From Neisseria dentiae (GTDB lineage Bacteria > Pseudomonadota > Gammaproteobacteria > Burkholderiales > Neisseriaceae): 64,000 bases of DNA. The notes beneath the pieces are model-generated. The model was not told the DNA's origin. It worked only from the letters and a program-made list of their open reading frames with translations, and made no database searches. How positions within the stretch are numbered: the stretch's first letter is position 1; every line of letters starts with the position of its first letter. The stretch is taken from NCBI RefSeq assembly GCF_014055005.1, contig NZ_CP059570.1, forward strand, positions 124,001-188,000, given 5' to 3'. Below are positions 45,673 through 53,291 of this stretch, one piece after another. A program made the translations under genes and the position numbers.

Positions 45673-45762
45673 TGGTGCCCGGAGCCGGAATCGAACCGGC
45701 ACGACCTGTTTAGGGTCGACGGATTTTAAGTCCGTTGTGTCTACCTATTTCACCACCCGGGC
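45673..45762 (-). tRNA. leuZ: tRNA-Leu (TAA)
   Basis: Minus-strand GCCCGGGTGGTGAAATAGG start, anticodon arm GGACTTAAAATCC (anticodon TAA), a long variable arm as in class II tRNAs, T arm GCCGGTTCGATTCCGGC, encoded CCA. Last tRNA of the block. Confidence 0.97.
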
Positions 45763-45808
45763 GGTATCCTCGAATCGCAGTTGCACTTAAACCCGAAGAC
45801 ATGGAACT

Positions 45809-45886
45809 TGGAGGCGGGGGCGCGGATTTTAACCGGCCTGTATAAGGGTTGCACCCCTTATCGCATAAACACTCTGCCACCCCGCC
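45809..45886 (-). tRNA. Non-canonical tRNA-Cys-like gene (GCA)
   Basis: 78 nt with encoded CCA, between tRNA-Cys and tRNA-Leu. The acceptor stem GGCGGGG/CCCCGCC is perfect and differs from tRNA-Cys (GGCGGAA/TTCCGCC) by paired changes; discriminator T as in tRNA-Cys. The D loop has G19 changed to T, and the T loop is TTAAAAT, with C56 changed to A. The anticodon arm is 3 nt longer, a 7-bp stem ATAAGGG/CCCTTAT with loop GTGCAA carrying GCA. The T stem is imperfect at its outer pairs. Either a decaying duplicate or a divergent functional tRNA. Confidence 0.55.
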
Positions 45887-45902
45887 GTGGAGGGTTTGAT
45901 GT

Positions 45903-45976
45903 TGGAGGCGGAAGTCGGAATCGAACCGGCGTACACGGCTTTGCAGGCCGCTGCATAACCACTCTGCCATTCCGCC
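45903..45976 (-). tRNA. cysT: tRNA-Cys (GCA)
   Basis: 74 nt with CCA. Acceptor GGCGGAA/TTCCGCC, anticodon arm GCGGC-CTGCAAA-GCCGT, T loop TTCGATT, discriminator T. Standard tRNA-Cys in the glyW-cysT-leuZ order. Confidence 0.97.
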
Positions 45977-46021
45977 TGAAACTTTACAAGCCGTTTAAGT
46001 GGTGTAAACGGCTTGGTATTT

Positions 46022-46097
46022 TGGAGCGGGAAACGAGTCTCGAACTCGCGACCTCAACCTTGGCAAGGTTGCGCTCTACCAACTGAGCTATTCCCGC
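46022..46097 (-). tRNA. tRNA-Gly (GCC), copy 3
   Basis: GCGGGAATAGCTCAGTTGG start, anticodon arm CAACC-TTGCCAA-GGTTG, T arm GCGAGTTCGAGACTCGT, encoded CCA. Identical in mature sequence to the other two copies. Confidence 0.98.
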
Positions 46098-46117
46098 GTG
46101 GTTCAAATGTAAGCGGT

Positions 46118-46193
46118 TGGAGCGGGAAACGAGTCTCGAACTCGCGACCTCAACCTTGGCAAGGTTGCGCTCTACCAACTGAGCTATTCCCGC
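46118..46193 (-). tRNA. tRNA-Gly (GCC), copy 2
   Basis: Same 76-nt sequence as copies 1 and 3, separated by a 20-base spacer from copy 3. Confidence 0.98.
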
Positions 46194-46219
46194 ATCGGAT
46201 TACATTTGCAATGAAACTG

Positions 46220-46295
46220 TGGAGCGGGAAACGAGTCTCGAACTCGCGACCTCAACCTTGGCAAGGTTGCGCTCTACCAACTGAGCTATTCCCGC
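46220..46295 (-). tRNA. tRNA-Gly (GCC), copy 1
   Basis: First tRNA of the block, 84 bases after the pgsA stop. Same sequence as the other two; tandem amplification of glyW. Confidence 0.98.
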
Positions 46296-46379
46296 TTGGG
46301 TGTTGCCGCTGCTGTGTGCTGCGGCGAAGAGAACGCTATTATAGTGCGTGTGAAAACAGTGTCAATAGTTTTTTAAAAT

Positions 46380-46958
46380 TTATTGCTGCGCGGGGTTTTG
46401 AAATTCTTTCCACGCCATTTTGAGGTAGTAGAACATCGACCAGATGGTGAGCACGGAGGCGATAAACATCAGAATGTTGCCGATTAATATCAAATCGAAG
46501 CCGTGAAAGTCTTCGAGGCCGACCAAAAGCAGCAGGATGGCGGCCATTTGGGCGGTGGTTTTGAGCTTGCCGATGGTGGCCACGGCCACGCTGCCGCGTT
46601 TGCCCATTTGGGCCATCCATTCGCGCAGGGCGGATATGGTGATTTCGCGGCCGATGATAATCATGGCGAAAATAACGTAGGTGCGGTTGAGGCTCACCAG
46701 CAGCAACAGGGCGACGGCAACCATGAGTTTGTCGGCCACGGGGTCGAGAAAGGCGCCGAAATCCGAGGTTTGCTTCCACAGGCGGGCGAGAAAGCCGTCG
46801 AACCAGTCGGTTACGGCGGCGGCGGCGAAAATCACGGCGGCCGTCCAGTTGACGGTTTGCGGGTCTATCCAGCCGCCGGGCAGGTAGAACAGGGCGGTGA
46901 ACACCGGTATCAGCAATACGCGCATCCATGTGAGGAAGATGGGAAGGTTCCACGGCAT
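46380..46958 (-). CDS. pgsA: CDP-diacylglycerol-glycerol-3-phosphate 3-phosphatidyltransferase
   Basis: 192 residues, about five membrane helices. The CDP-alcohol phosphotransferase motif DWFDGFLARLWKQTSDFGAFLDPVADK holds the three catalytic Asp plus DG and AR. Makes phosphatidylglycerol phosphate from CDP-diacylglycerol. Position between uvrC and tRNA-Gly is the same as in E. coli. Confidence 0.96.
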   Translation of the reverse strand: MPWNLPIFLTWMRVLLIPVFTALFYLPGGWIDPQTVNWTAAVIFAAAAVTDWFDGFLARLWKQTSDFGAFLDPVADKLMVAVALLLLVSLNRTYVIFAMIIIGREITISALREWMAQMGKRGSVAVATIGKLKTTAQMAAILLLLVGLEDFHGFDLILIGNILMFIASVLTIWSMFYYLKMAWKEFQNPAQQ

Positions 46959-46977
46959 AGCAGGGGCTTTCTGTTGG

Positions 46978-47018
46978 TTTTCAGACGGCCTTGGGTTTCG
47001 GACAGGCCGTCTGAAAAA
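46978..47018 (-). terminator. Inverted DUS hairpin between uvrC and pgsA
   Basis: TTTCAGACGGCCT .. AGGCCGTCTGAAA with T run on the minus strand, directly ahead of pgsA. Confidence 0.65.
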
Positions 47019-47159
47019 AGATGTATGTGGCAGAGTGGTTTATGGTTGGCTTGAGTGGCGGATTATAACGAATTTGCGGGCGGTTTAGTGGGTAAGTGTG
47101 CAGGCGGGGTAGTTTTGTTAATTATTTTTAACAAAGTGTTGCGGTTTGGTAAATTTCAT

Positions 47160-47311
47160 GGGCGAAGGCTTTTGCAAAATTTGTTGAGGCCGCCTGAAGT
47201 ATCCAATTATCGTTATTAGCTATGCAAGTCTGCTGCGTGGAAATGACGGACTTTAAGCATTTCAGACGGCCTTAAGAGCATTTTTGCAAATGTCTCAGGC
47301 CGTCTGAAAAC
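47160..47311. repeat. Partial composite repeat downstream of uvrC
   Basis: GGCTTTTGCAAAATTTG with a one-base variant DUS at the left, a full DUS, then TTTTTGCAAATGTCTCAGG and another DUS at the right. dRS3 cores are decayed (CTGCTGCGTGGAAATGACGG). The gap 47019-47159 shows nothing recognisable. Confidence 0.45.
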
Positions 47312-47354
47312 GGGTAGGCAAACGAATATTCGGCAGCCTTCTGATAATAGCCCC

Positions 47355-49190
47355 CTAATGCAGGCTGTCGTAAATCTTTTCGGCGAGCGCGCGGCTGATG
47401 CCTTCTACCTGAGCCAAATCTTCCACGCTGGCGGCGGTTACGCCGCGCAGGCCGCCGAAGCGGGTGAGCAGGGCTTGGCGGCGCCTGCTGCCGATGCCGG
47501 GGATGTCGCTGAGCGACGAGGTGATGCGGGCTTTGTCGCGTTTTTTGCGGTGGCCGGTGATGGCGAAACGGTGCGATTCGTCGCGCACGGTTTGCAAGAG
47601 GTGCAGGGCGGGGCTGTGCGGCGGCAGGCGGAAGGTGCGGCCGGAGAAGGGCAGGATGAGTTCTTCCATGCCGGCTTTGCGCTCGGGGCCTTTGGCGATG
47701 CCCACCAGCGGAATGGTCAGGCCCAATTCTTCCCATACTTCTACGGCCACGCCGATTTGGCCTTTGCCGCCGTCGATGAGTACGGCGTCGGGCCAGCGGA
47801 CGGTTTCGCCGTTGGCTTGGGCTTCGGCCATTTTGCCGTAGCGGCGGGTGAGCACTTCGCGCATGGCGGCGTAGTCGTCGCCTGCTTTGGCGCCGGTGAT
47901 GTTGTAGCGGCGGTATTGCGAGGGTTGGATGTTTTGTTCGTCGTACACCACGCAGGAGGCGACGGTGGCTTCGCCTTGGGTGTGGCTGATGTCGAAGCAT
48001 TCGAGGCGTTGCAGGCTGTCGGCTTCCATGTCCAGCACGCGCGCCAATTCTTCGATGCGGTGTTGCTGGCTGCTGTGTTGCAGGCGGTGTTGGGCGATGG
48101 CGAGGCGGGCGTTTTGTTCGGCCATTTTCATCCACACTTTGCGCTCGCCTATGGTTTTGGTAACGAATTGGATCTGTTTGCCGTGTTCTTGGTTTAAGGC
48201 CGTCTGAAGCACTTCGGGCAGGGGGAAGTTGCTGATGATGATGTCGGGCTTGCTTTTGCCTAAATAGTGTTGTGCGACAAAGGCTTCGGCGTAATCTTGG
48301 CCGTTTGGCTCGGGGTCGTGGCGCACGTCGGGGAAGAAGCTTTTGTCGCCCACGTGCCGCCCGCCGCGTATGCTCACCCAGTGGATGCACACGCTGCCGC
48401 TTTCTGCGGCCAGCGCCAGCAGGTCGATGTCGTTGGGGTTGTTGGGGTTTTTGCTGTCGATAAACTGTTGGCTCTGCACGAGGCCGAGCGCTTGGATTTG
48501 GTCGCGGTAGCGGGCGGCTTCTTCAAAGTCGAGCCGTTCGGCGGCCTGCTGCATTTTGTGGTGCAGCACTTGGGTCAGTTCGCCGGTTTTGCCGTTGAGA
48601 AAGGTAACGGCTTCGCGCACGCTGGCCTGGTAGTCTTCTTGGCTGATGTGGCCGGCGCAGGGGCCGGAGCAGCGTCGGATTTGGTAGAGCAGGCAGGCGC
48701 GGTCGCGGTGTTCGAACACGCTGTCTTCGCAGGTGCGCAGGCGGAACACTTTTTGCAGCACCTGTATGCTGTCGCGCACGGCATAGCCGTTGGGGTAGGG
48801 GCCGAAATATTGGTTGGGCTTTTTGAGCGTGCCGCGGTAATAGGCCATTTGCGGGAAGGCGTGGCCGCTGAGCATGAGGTAGGGGTAGGATTTGTCGTCG
48901 CGGAAGAGGATGTTGTATTTGGGCGATAAGGCTTTGATCAGGTTGTTTTCGAGAATCAGCGCTTCGGCTTCGGAGCGGGTAACGGTGGTTTCGACGGTGT
49001 GCACCTGCTTCACCATCAGCGTGATGCGCGGCGAGTGGTCATTTTTTTGGAAATAGCTCGACACGCGCCGCTTCAGGTTGACGGCTTTACCCACATAAAG
49101 CACCTGCCCATTTTTATCGAGCATGCGGTACACGCCCGGCAGGTTGGGCAGGTTTTTGAGAAAAATATTCAGATCGAAGGTTGCAGACAC
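47355..49190 (-). CDS. uvrC: UvrABC excinuclease subunit C
   Basis: 611 residues, full length. GIY-YIG nuclease at the N-terminus (GVYRMLDKNGQVLYVGKAVNLKRRV), UVR motif ERLDFEEAARYRDQIQAL at about 210, RNase H-like nuclease in the second half (CFDISHTQGE, LIDGGKGQ) and two HhH motifs at the end (LSDIPGIGSRRRQALLTRFGG). Makes both incisions in nucleotide excision repair. Confidence 0.97.
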   Translation of the reverse strand: MSATFDLNIFLKNLPNLPGVYRMLDKNGQVLYVGKAVNLKRRVSSYFQKNDHSPRITLMVKQVHTVETTVTRSEAEALILENNLIKALSPKYNILFRDDKSYPYLMLSGHAFPQMAYYRGTLKKPNQYFGPYPNGYAVRDSIQVLQKVFRLRTCEDSVFEHRDRACLLYQIRRCSGPCAGHISQEDYQASVREAVTFLNGKTGELTQVLHHKMQQAAERLDFEEAARYRDQIQALGLVQSQQFIDSKNPNNPNDIDLLALAAESGSVCIHWVSIRGGRHVGDKSFFPDVRHDPEPNGQDYAEAFVAQHYLGKSKPDIIISNFPLPEVLQTALNQEHGKQIQFVTKTIGERKVWMKMAEQNARLAIAQHRLQHSSQQHRIEELARVLDMEADSLQRLECFDISHTQGEATVASCVVYDEQNIQPSQYRRYNITGAKAGDDYAAMREVLTRRYGKMAEAQANGETVRWPDAVLIDGGKGQIGVAVEVWEELGLTIPLVGIAKGPERKAGMEELILPFSGRTFRLPPHSPALHLLQTVRDESHRFAITGHRKKRDKARITSSLSDIPGIGSRRRQALLTRFGGLRGVTAASVEDLAQVEGISRALAEKIYDSLH

Positions 49191-49266
49191 GGCGGAACAA
49201 TCGGTTTTCAGACGGCCTCGATTATACGGGAAAAGGCTGCGGGCAGCGCGGTTTCGACGGCTGGGT

Positions 49267-49695
49267 TCAGCGTTTCAAGGCCAGTGTTAATACGCCTGCC
49301 GTTACCAGCCCCAAGCCCAGCCATTCCTGCGCGGAAGGGCGTTCGTCGAGAAACGCCACCGCCATCAGCGCCACCAGCACCAGGCTGAATTTGTCCACCG
49401 GCGCAACTTGAGAAGCGTTGCCCAACTGCAAAGCCTTGAAATACGCCAGCCACGATGCGCCGGTGGCCAAGCCCGAGAGAATCAGAAACAGCCAGTTTCT
49501 GCCCGTAAATCCCGCCACGCCCTGCCATTTGCCCGTATAGCTCAAAAAAGCCGCCAGCGCGGCGATGATAACCAACGTGCGGATAAATGTGGCGAAATCC
49601 GAATCGATGCCCTGCAAGCCCGCTTTGGCGAAAATTGCCGTGAGTGCGGCGAAAAAAGCCGATGCCAGCGCCCAGTAAAACCATGAATAAGCCAT
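49267..49695 (-). CDS. Single-EamA-domain transporter (half-size DMT)
   Basis: 142 residues, five hydrophobic helices; one EamA unit, so probably a dimer. AIFAKAGLQGIDSDFATFIRT and WLAYFKALQLGNASQVAPVDKFSLVLVALMAVAFLDERPS are typical of this small EamA group. Substrate unknown. Start taken at the ATG at 49695; an in-frame upstream ATG passes through a DUS. Confidence 0.85.
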   Translation of the reverse strand: MAYSWFYWALASAFFAALTAIFAKAGLQGIDSDFATFIRTLVIIAALAAFLSYTGKWQGVAGFTGRNWLFLILSGLATGASWLAYFKALQLGNASQVAPVDKFSLVLVALMAVAFLDERPSAQEWLGLGLVTAGVLTLALKR

Positions 49696-49794
49696 TGCAC
49701 ACCTTTTGCGAAAATATTGGAAAACGTTTTCAGACGGCCCGTACCGTTTTTCAAAAATCAAACTGCCTTCTCAAAAACCTGATTATCGTCATTC

Positions 49795-49895
49795 CCGCCT
49801 ACGCGGGGTAGCGCAGCGGATCTGCATGGCCAATAACGAGGTTGAAGCATTTCAGACGGCATCGCATTAAGGCGTTTTGCAAAGCCTTCAGGCCG
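49795..49895. repeat. Degenerate dRS3/DUS repeat
   Basis: TCATTCCCGCCTACGCGGGGTAG, a decayed dRS3, followed by a DUS-like TTTCAGACGGCA, GTTTTGCAAAGCC and a full DUS at 49889. A worn member of the composite family. Confidence 0.45.
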
Positions 49896-49979
49896 TCTGA
49901 AAATTTGACCTGCACCCGGGCATGATTTTCCCGTTGCATCTATAATAACGCCTATTTTCATTGTTTGCAGGAAAGCGCC

Positions 49980-51656
49980 ATGAGTTACAAAACCGATGCC
50001 GAAATCGCCCAATCCGCCACCATGCGCCCGATAACCGAAATCGCCGCCAAAATCGGCCTGAAGCCCGAACAAATCGAGCCATACGGCCATTACAAAGCCA
50101 AAGTCAACCCCGCCGACATCGCCGCCCTGCCGCCCAAACAAGGCAGGCTGGTGTTGGTTACCGCCATCAACCCCACGCCGGCCGGCGAGGGCAAAACCAC
50201 CGTAACCATCGGCCTGGCCGACGCGCTCAACCGCATCGGCAAACAAACCGTTATCGCCCTGCGCGAACCTTCGCTCGGCCCCGTGTTCGGCGTGAAAGGC
50301 GGCGCGGCCGGCGGCGGCTACGCACAAGTGCTGCCGATGGAAGACATCAACCTGCACTTTACCGGCGACTTCCACGCCATCGGCGCGGCCAATAACCTGT
50401 TGGCCGCCATGCTCGACAACCACATTTATCAGGGCAACGAACTGAACATCGACCCCAAGCGCGTGCTGTGGCGGCGCGCGGTCGACATGAACGACCGCCA
50501 GTTGCGCAACATCATCGGTGGCATGGGCAAACCGGTTGACGGCGTGATGCGCCCCGACGGTTTCGACATTACCGTTGCCTCCGAAGTGATGGCCGTGTTC
50601 TGCCTCGCCAAAGATTTGGCCGACCTCAAACAGCGTTTGGGCAACATTCTGATTGCCTACGCCAAAGACGGCAGCCCTGTTTACGCCCGCGACATCAAAG
50701 CCCACGGCGCAATGGCCGCCTTGCTGAAAGACGCGGTCAAACCCAACCTCGTGCAAACCATCGAAGGCACGCCTGCGCTGGTGCACGGCGGCCCCTTCGC
50801 CAACATCGCCCACGGCTGCAATTCGGTGATTGCCACCCGCGCCGCCCGCCATCTCGGCGACTACACCGTAACCGAAGCAGGTTTCGGCGCCGATTTGGGC
50901 GCAGAAAAATTCTGCGACATCAAATGCCGCCTCGCCGGCCTGAAACCCGATGCCGCCGTGGTCGTCGCCACCGTGCGTGCGCTCAAATACAACGGCGGCG
51001 CCGAACGCGCCAAGCTGGGCGAAGAAAACCTGGGCGCGCTGGAAAAAGGCTTGCCCAACCTGCTCAAACACATAGCCAACCTGAAAAACGTGTTCGGCCT
51101 GCCGGTGGTGGTGGCGCTTAACCGTTTCGTGTCCGACACCGATGCCGAGCTGCAAATGATTCAGACGGCCTGCGCGAAAGAAGGCGTGGAAGTGTCGCTC
51201 ACCGAAGTGTGGGGCAAAGGCGGCGTAGGCGGCGAGGACTTGGCGCGCAAAGTGGTAAGTGCCGTCGAAACCCAGCCCAACCGGTTTCAGTTTGCCTACG
51301 ATGCCGAACTGCCGGTTAAAGAAAAAATCCGCACCGTTGCGCAGAAAATCTACGGAGCCGCCGATGTCGAATTCAGCGCCGAAGCCGCCGCCGAAATCAC
51401 CTCGCTCGAAAAACTCGGCTTCAGCAACCTGCCCGTGTGCATGGCCAAAACCCAATATTCGCTCAGCGACGATGCCAAGCTTTTGGGCCGGCCCGAAGGC
51501 TTTACCATCCATGTGCGCGGCATCACTGTATCCGCCGGCGCCGGCTTTATCGTTGCCCTGTGCGGCAATATGATGAAAATGCCCGGCCTGCCCAAAGTGC
51601 CCGCCGCCGAAAAAATCGACGTGGATGAAAACGGCGTGATTCACGGGCTGTTTTAA
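49980..51656 (+). CDS. fhs: Formate-tetrahydrofolate ligase
   Basis: 558 residues. ATP-dependent synthesis of 10-formyl-THF. ATP site PTPAGEGKTTVTIGLADAL at about 62-80; further family blocks FGVKGGAAGGGYAQV, NLHFTGDFHAIGAANNLLAA and TGFGADLGAEKF. The ATG at 49980 starts MSYKTDAEIAQ, as in other Fhs; a start five codons upstream is possible. Monocistronic, with a DUS terminator. Confidence 0.97.
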   Translation: MSYKTDAEIAQSATMRPITEIAAKIGLKPEQIEPYGHYKAKVNPADIAALPPKQGRLVLVTAINPTPAGEGKTTVTIGLADALNRIGKQTVIALREPSLGPVFGVKGGAAGGGYAQVLPMEDINLHFTGDFHAIGAANNLLAAMLDNHIYQGNELNIDPKRVLWRRAVDMNDRQLRNIIGGMGKPVDGVMRPDGFDITVASEVMAVFCLAKDLADLKQRLGNILIAYAKDGSPVYARDIKAHGAMAALLKDAVKPNLVQTIEGTPALVHGGPFANIAHGCNSVIATRAARHLGDYTVTEAGFGADLGAEKFCDIKCRLAGLKPDAAVVVATVRALKYNGGAERAKLGEENLGALEKGLPNLLKHIANLKNVFGLPVVVALNRFVSDTDAELQMIQTACAKEGVEVSLTEVWGKGGVGGEDLARKVVSAVETQPNRFQFAYDAELPVKEKIRTVAQKIYGAADVEFSAEAAAEITSLEKLGFSNLPVCMAKTQYSLSDDAKLLGRPEGFTIHVRGITVSAGAGFIVALCGNMMKMPGLPKVPAAEKIDVDENGVIHGLF

Positions 51657-51683
51657 GTTATCGGATTTTGTTGATTGAAAAGA

Positions 51684-51717
51684 AAGGCCGTCTGAAAAAC
51701 ATTTTTCAGACGGCCTT
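51684..51717 (+). terminator. DUS-pair terminator after fhs
   Basis: AAGGCCGTCTGAAAAA, two bases, TTTTTCAGACGGCCTT. Confidence 0.85.
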
Positions 51718-51880
51718 GTTTTAATAAATTTTAATAGAATCAAGTAATAATAAATTTGTGTTCTATTTTTTAATAAATTTGTGTTTTATTTTGCCATAAA
51801 ATTATTTATAATTATTTTACTGTATAGTCATATAAGACCAGATAGTGAAATTATTTTTAACAATCTAAAAAGGAATAAAA

Positions 51881-52510
51881 ATGGCAATAAATTTTTTAGA
51901 CAGCTTATCTAATGAGTTTGTAGAGCGTAATCAAGAAAAGACGACGTTCAGTATTCGTCTTTCTATCAAAGAAGATCTGATTTTGCAGGAGGTGGCTGAT
52001 AGTTTTGAGTTCTCTAGGCAAGAGCTGATTCATCGTTTGATTACAGAACAGATTATCGAACCTTGGAAACAAAGGCATAAAGAACAGGCGGAAGAAGAAC
52101 TGGTGATTGAAGAAACAAAATCAGTTAACTACTTTTTATTAAATACAAATAAAATCAACGATGTTGATGATCATAAATGGATGTTGTCAAATGGAGTTGC
52201 CGCAGCTTTTGAAGATGGTTATAAAGAAAAAATTCAAAAATTTAGAAAAGGTGATTGGATATTTCTCTACGAATCAGGACAGGGTATTGTTGCTTTGGGT
52301 AAGGCTTCGGGTGTGCTGGAAAAAACCGAACATTATGGTAGGGCGGATAAAACTTTTTTTCAAAAGCTGGATGATTTTCAAGTATTACCTAAACCCATTA
52401 AAGCTAGTGAAGTAAAGCGTATTTTGAGCAGATCTTTTCCGTTTGCAGCAACTTTATCACGCATCACAGATGGTGAAAAAATATTGGATGAAATAGAGAA
52501 AAAGGAATAA
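51881..52510 (+). CDS. Ribbon-helix-helix plus EVE/PUA-like domain protein, AT-rich island
   Basis: 209 residues. The N-terminus (about 20-62: TTFSIRLSIKEDLILQEVADSF then SRQELIHRLI) looks like a ribbon-helix-helix DNA-binding unit. After a charged linker, about 85-150 (VNYFLLNTNKIN.., FRKGDWIFLYESGQGIVALGKASG) matches the EVE/PUA-like fold whose members read modified bases in nucleic acids. Base composition is far more AT-rich than the neighbours (51720-52540), a sign of transfer. Strong start: ATG after AAAAAGGAATAAAA. No nuclease or toxin partner adjacent. Possible solitary modification-sensing regulator; function unknown. Confidence 0.6.
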   Translation: MAINFLDSLSNEFVERNQEKTTFSIRLSIKEDLILQEVADSFEFSRQELIHRLITEQIIEPWKQRHKEQAEEELVIEETKSVNYFLLNTNKINDVDDHKWMLSNGVAAAFEDGYKEKIQKFRKGDWIFLYESGQGIVALGKASGVLEKTEHYGRADKTFFQKLDDFQVLPKPIKASEVKRILSRSFPFAATLSRITDGEKILDEIEKKE

Positions 52511-52637
52511 TTATTAAAAATAATATTTTTATTCCAAGGAAGCGAGCTGTCTGAAAAAATCATTTTCAGACAGCTTTGTGTCGATCAGATGCTTTATAAT
52601 CATGCCCCAGTCAACAGCAACAAGGCCGTCTGAAAAA

Positions 52638-53195
52638 ATGACCCAAAACGCTAACAACCTCTGCTGGCTCGATATGGAAATGACGGGCCTGAACCCCGAC
52701 ACCGACCGCATTATCGAAGTGGCGATGATTATCACCGATCAGGATTTGAACGTGCTGGCGCAGTCGGAAGTGTATGCCGTGCACCAAAGCGATGAAGTGT
52801 TGGACAATATGGACGAATGGAACACCGCCACCCACGCGCGCACCGGCCTCACGCAGCGCGTGCGCGAATCGCGTTTCACCGAAGCCGAAGTGGAGCAGCG
52901 GCTCTTGGACTTTATGGCGCAATGGGTTCCCGAAAAAACCACGCCGATGTGCGGCAACACCATCCATCAAGACCGCCGCTTTATGGTGCGCTATATGCCG
53001 CGCCTGGAAGCCTATTTCCACTACCGCAATCTGGACGTGTCCACCCTGAAAGAACTCGCCCGCCGCTGGAACCCGCCCGTGTATAAAGGCGTGGTGAAAA
53101 AAGGTTCGCATCAGGCTTTGGACGATATTCTCGAAAGCATCGAAGAGATGCGCTACTACCGCAACAGCTTTCTCAAACTGCCCGAGGCCGTCTGA
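52638..53195 (+). CDS. orn: Oligoribonuclease
   Basis: 185 residues, DEDDh exonuclease that clears 2-5 nt RNAs. Motifs: LDMEMTGL, NMDEWN.., DRRFMVRYMP, and KKGSHQALDDILESIEEM with the catalytic His. The ATG lies 3 bases after a DUS, and the stop codon TGA is supplied by another DUS (GAGGCCGTCTGA), so uptake sequences bracket the gene exactly. Confidence 0.96.
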   Translation: MTQNANNLCWLDMEMTGLNPDTDRIIEVAMIITDQDLNVLAQSEVYAVHQSDEVLDNMDEWNTATHARTGLTQRVRESRFTEAEVEQRLLDFMAQWVPEKTTPMCGNTIHQDRRFMVRYMPRLEAYFHYRNLDVSTLKELARRWNPPVYKGVVKKGSHQALDDILESIEEMRYYRNSFLKLPEAV

Positions 53196-53224
53196 AAACG
53201 GTTTTGCAAAACCTGTGCGGGCTT

Positions 53225-53291
53225 TTAAAGAATTTTCGTCATACTCGGGTCAAGCCCGAGTATGACGGTTTAGGGTATTTCAGACGGCCTA
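53225..53291. repeat. Dispersed palindrome and DUS between orn and the next gene
   Basis: TCATACTCGGGTCAAGCCCGAGTATGA is an interrupted palindrome; a DUS at 53280 overlaps the stop codon region of the converging gene. Confidence 0.55.

Noticed and set aside
45809..45886. Considered a selenocysteine tRNA
   Set aside because: Anticodon is GCA rather than TCA, the acceptor is 7 bp, and there is no long variable arm.
45781..46423. Plus-strand reading frames across the tRNA cluster with repeated KRVSNSRPQPWQGCALPTELF
   Set aside because: Translation of the antisense of three identical tRNA-Gly genes, not a repeat protein.
49758..51743. Long minus-strand open frame of 661 codons opposite fhs
   Set aside because: It is the antisense of a fully conserved Fhs protein; low-complexity Gly/His/Phe composition is what GC-rich codon use gives on the opposite strand.
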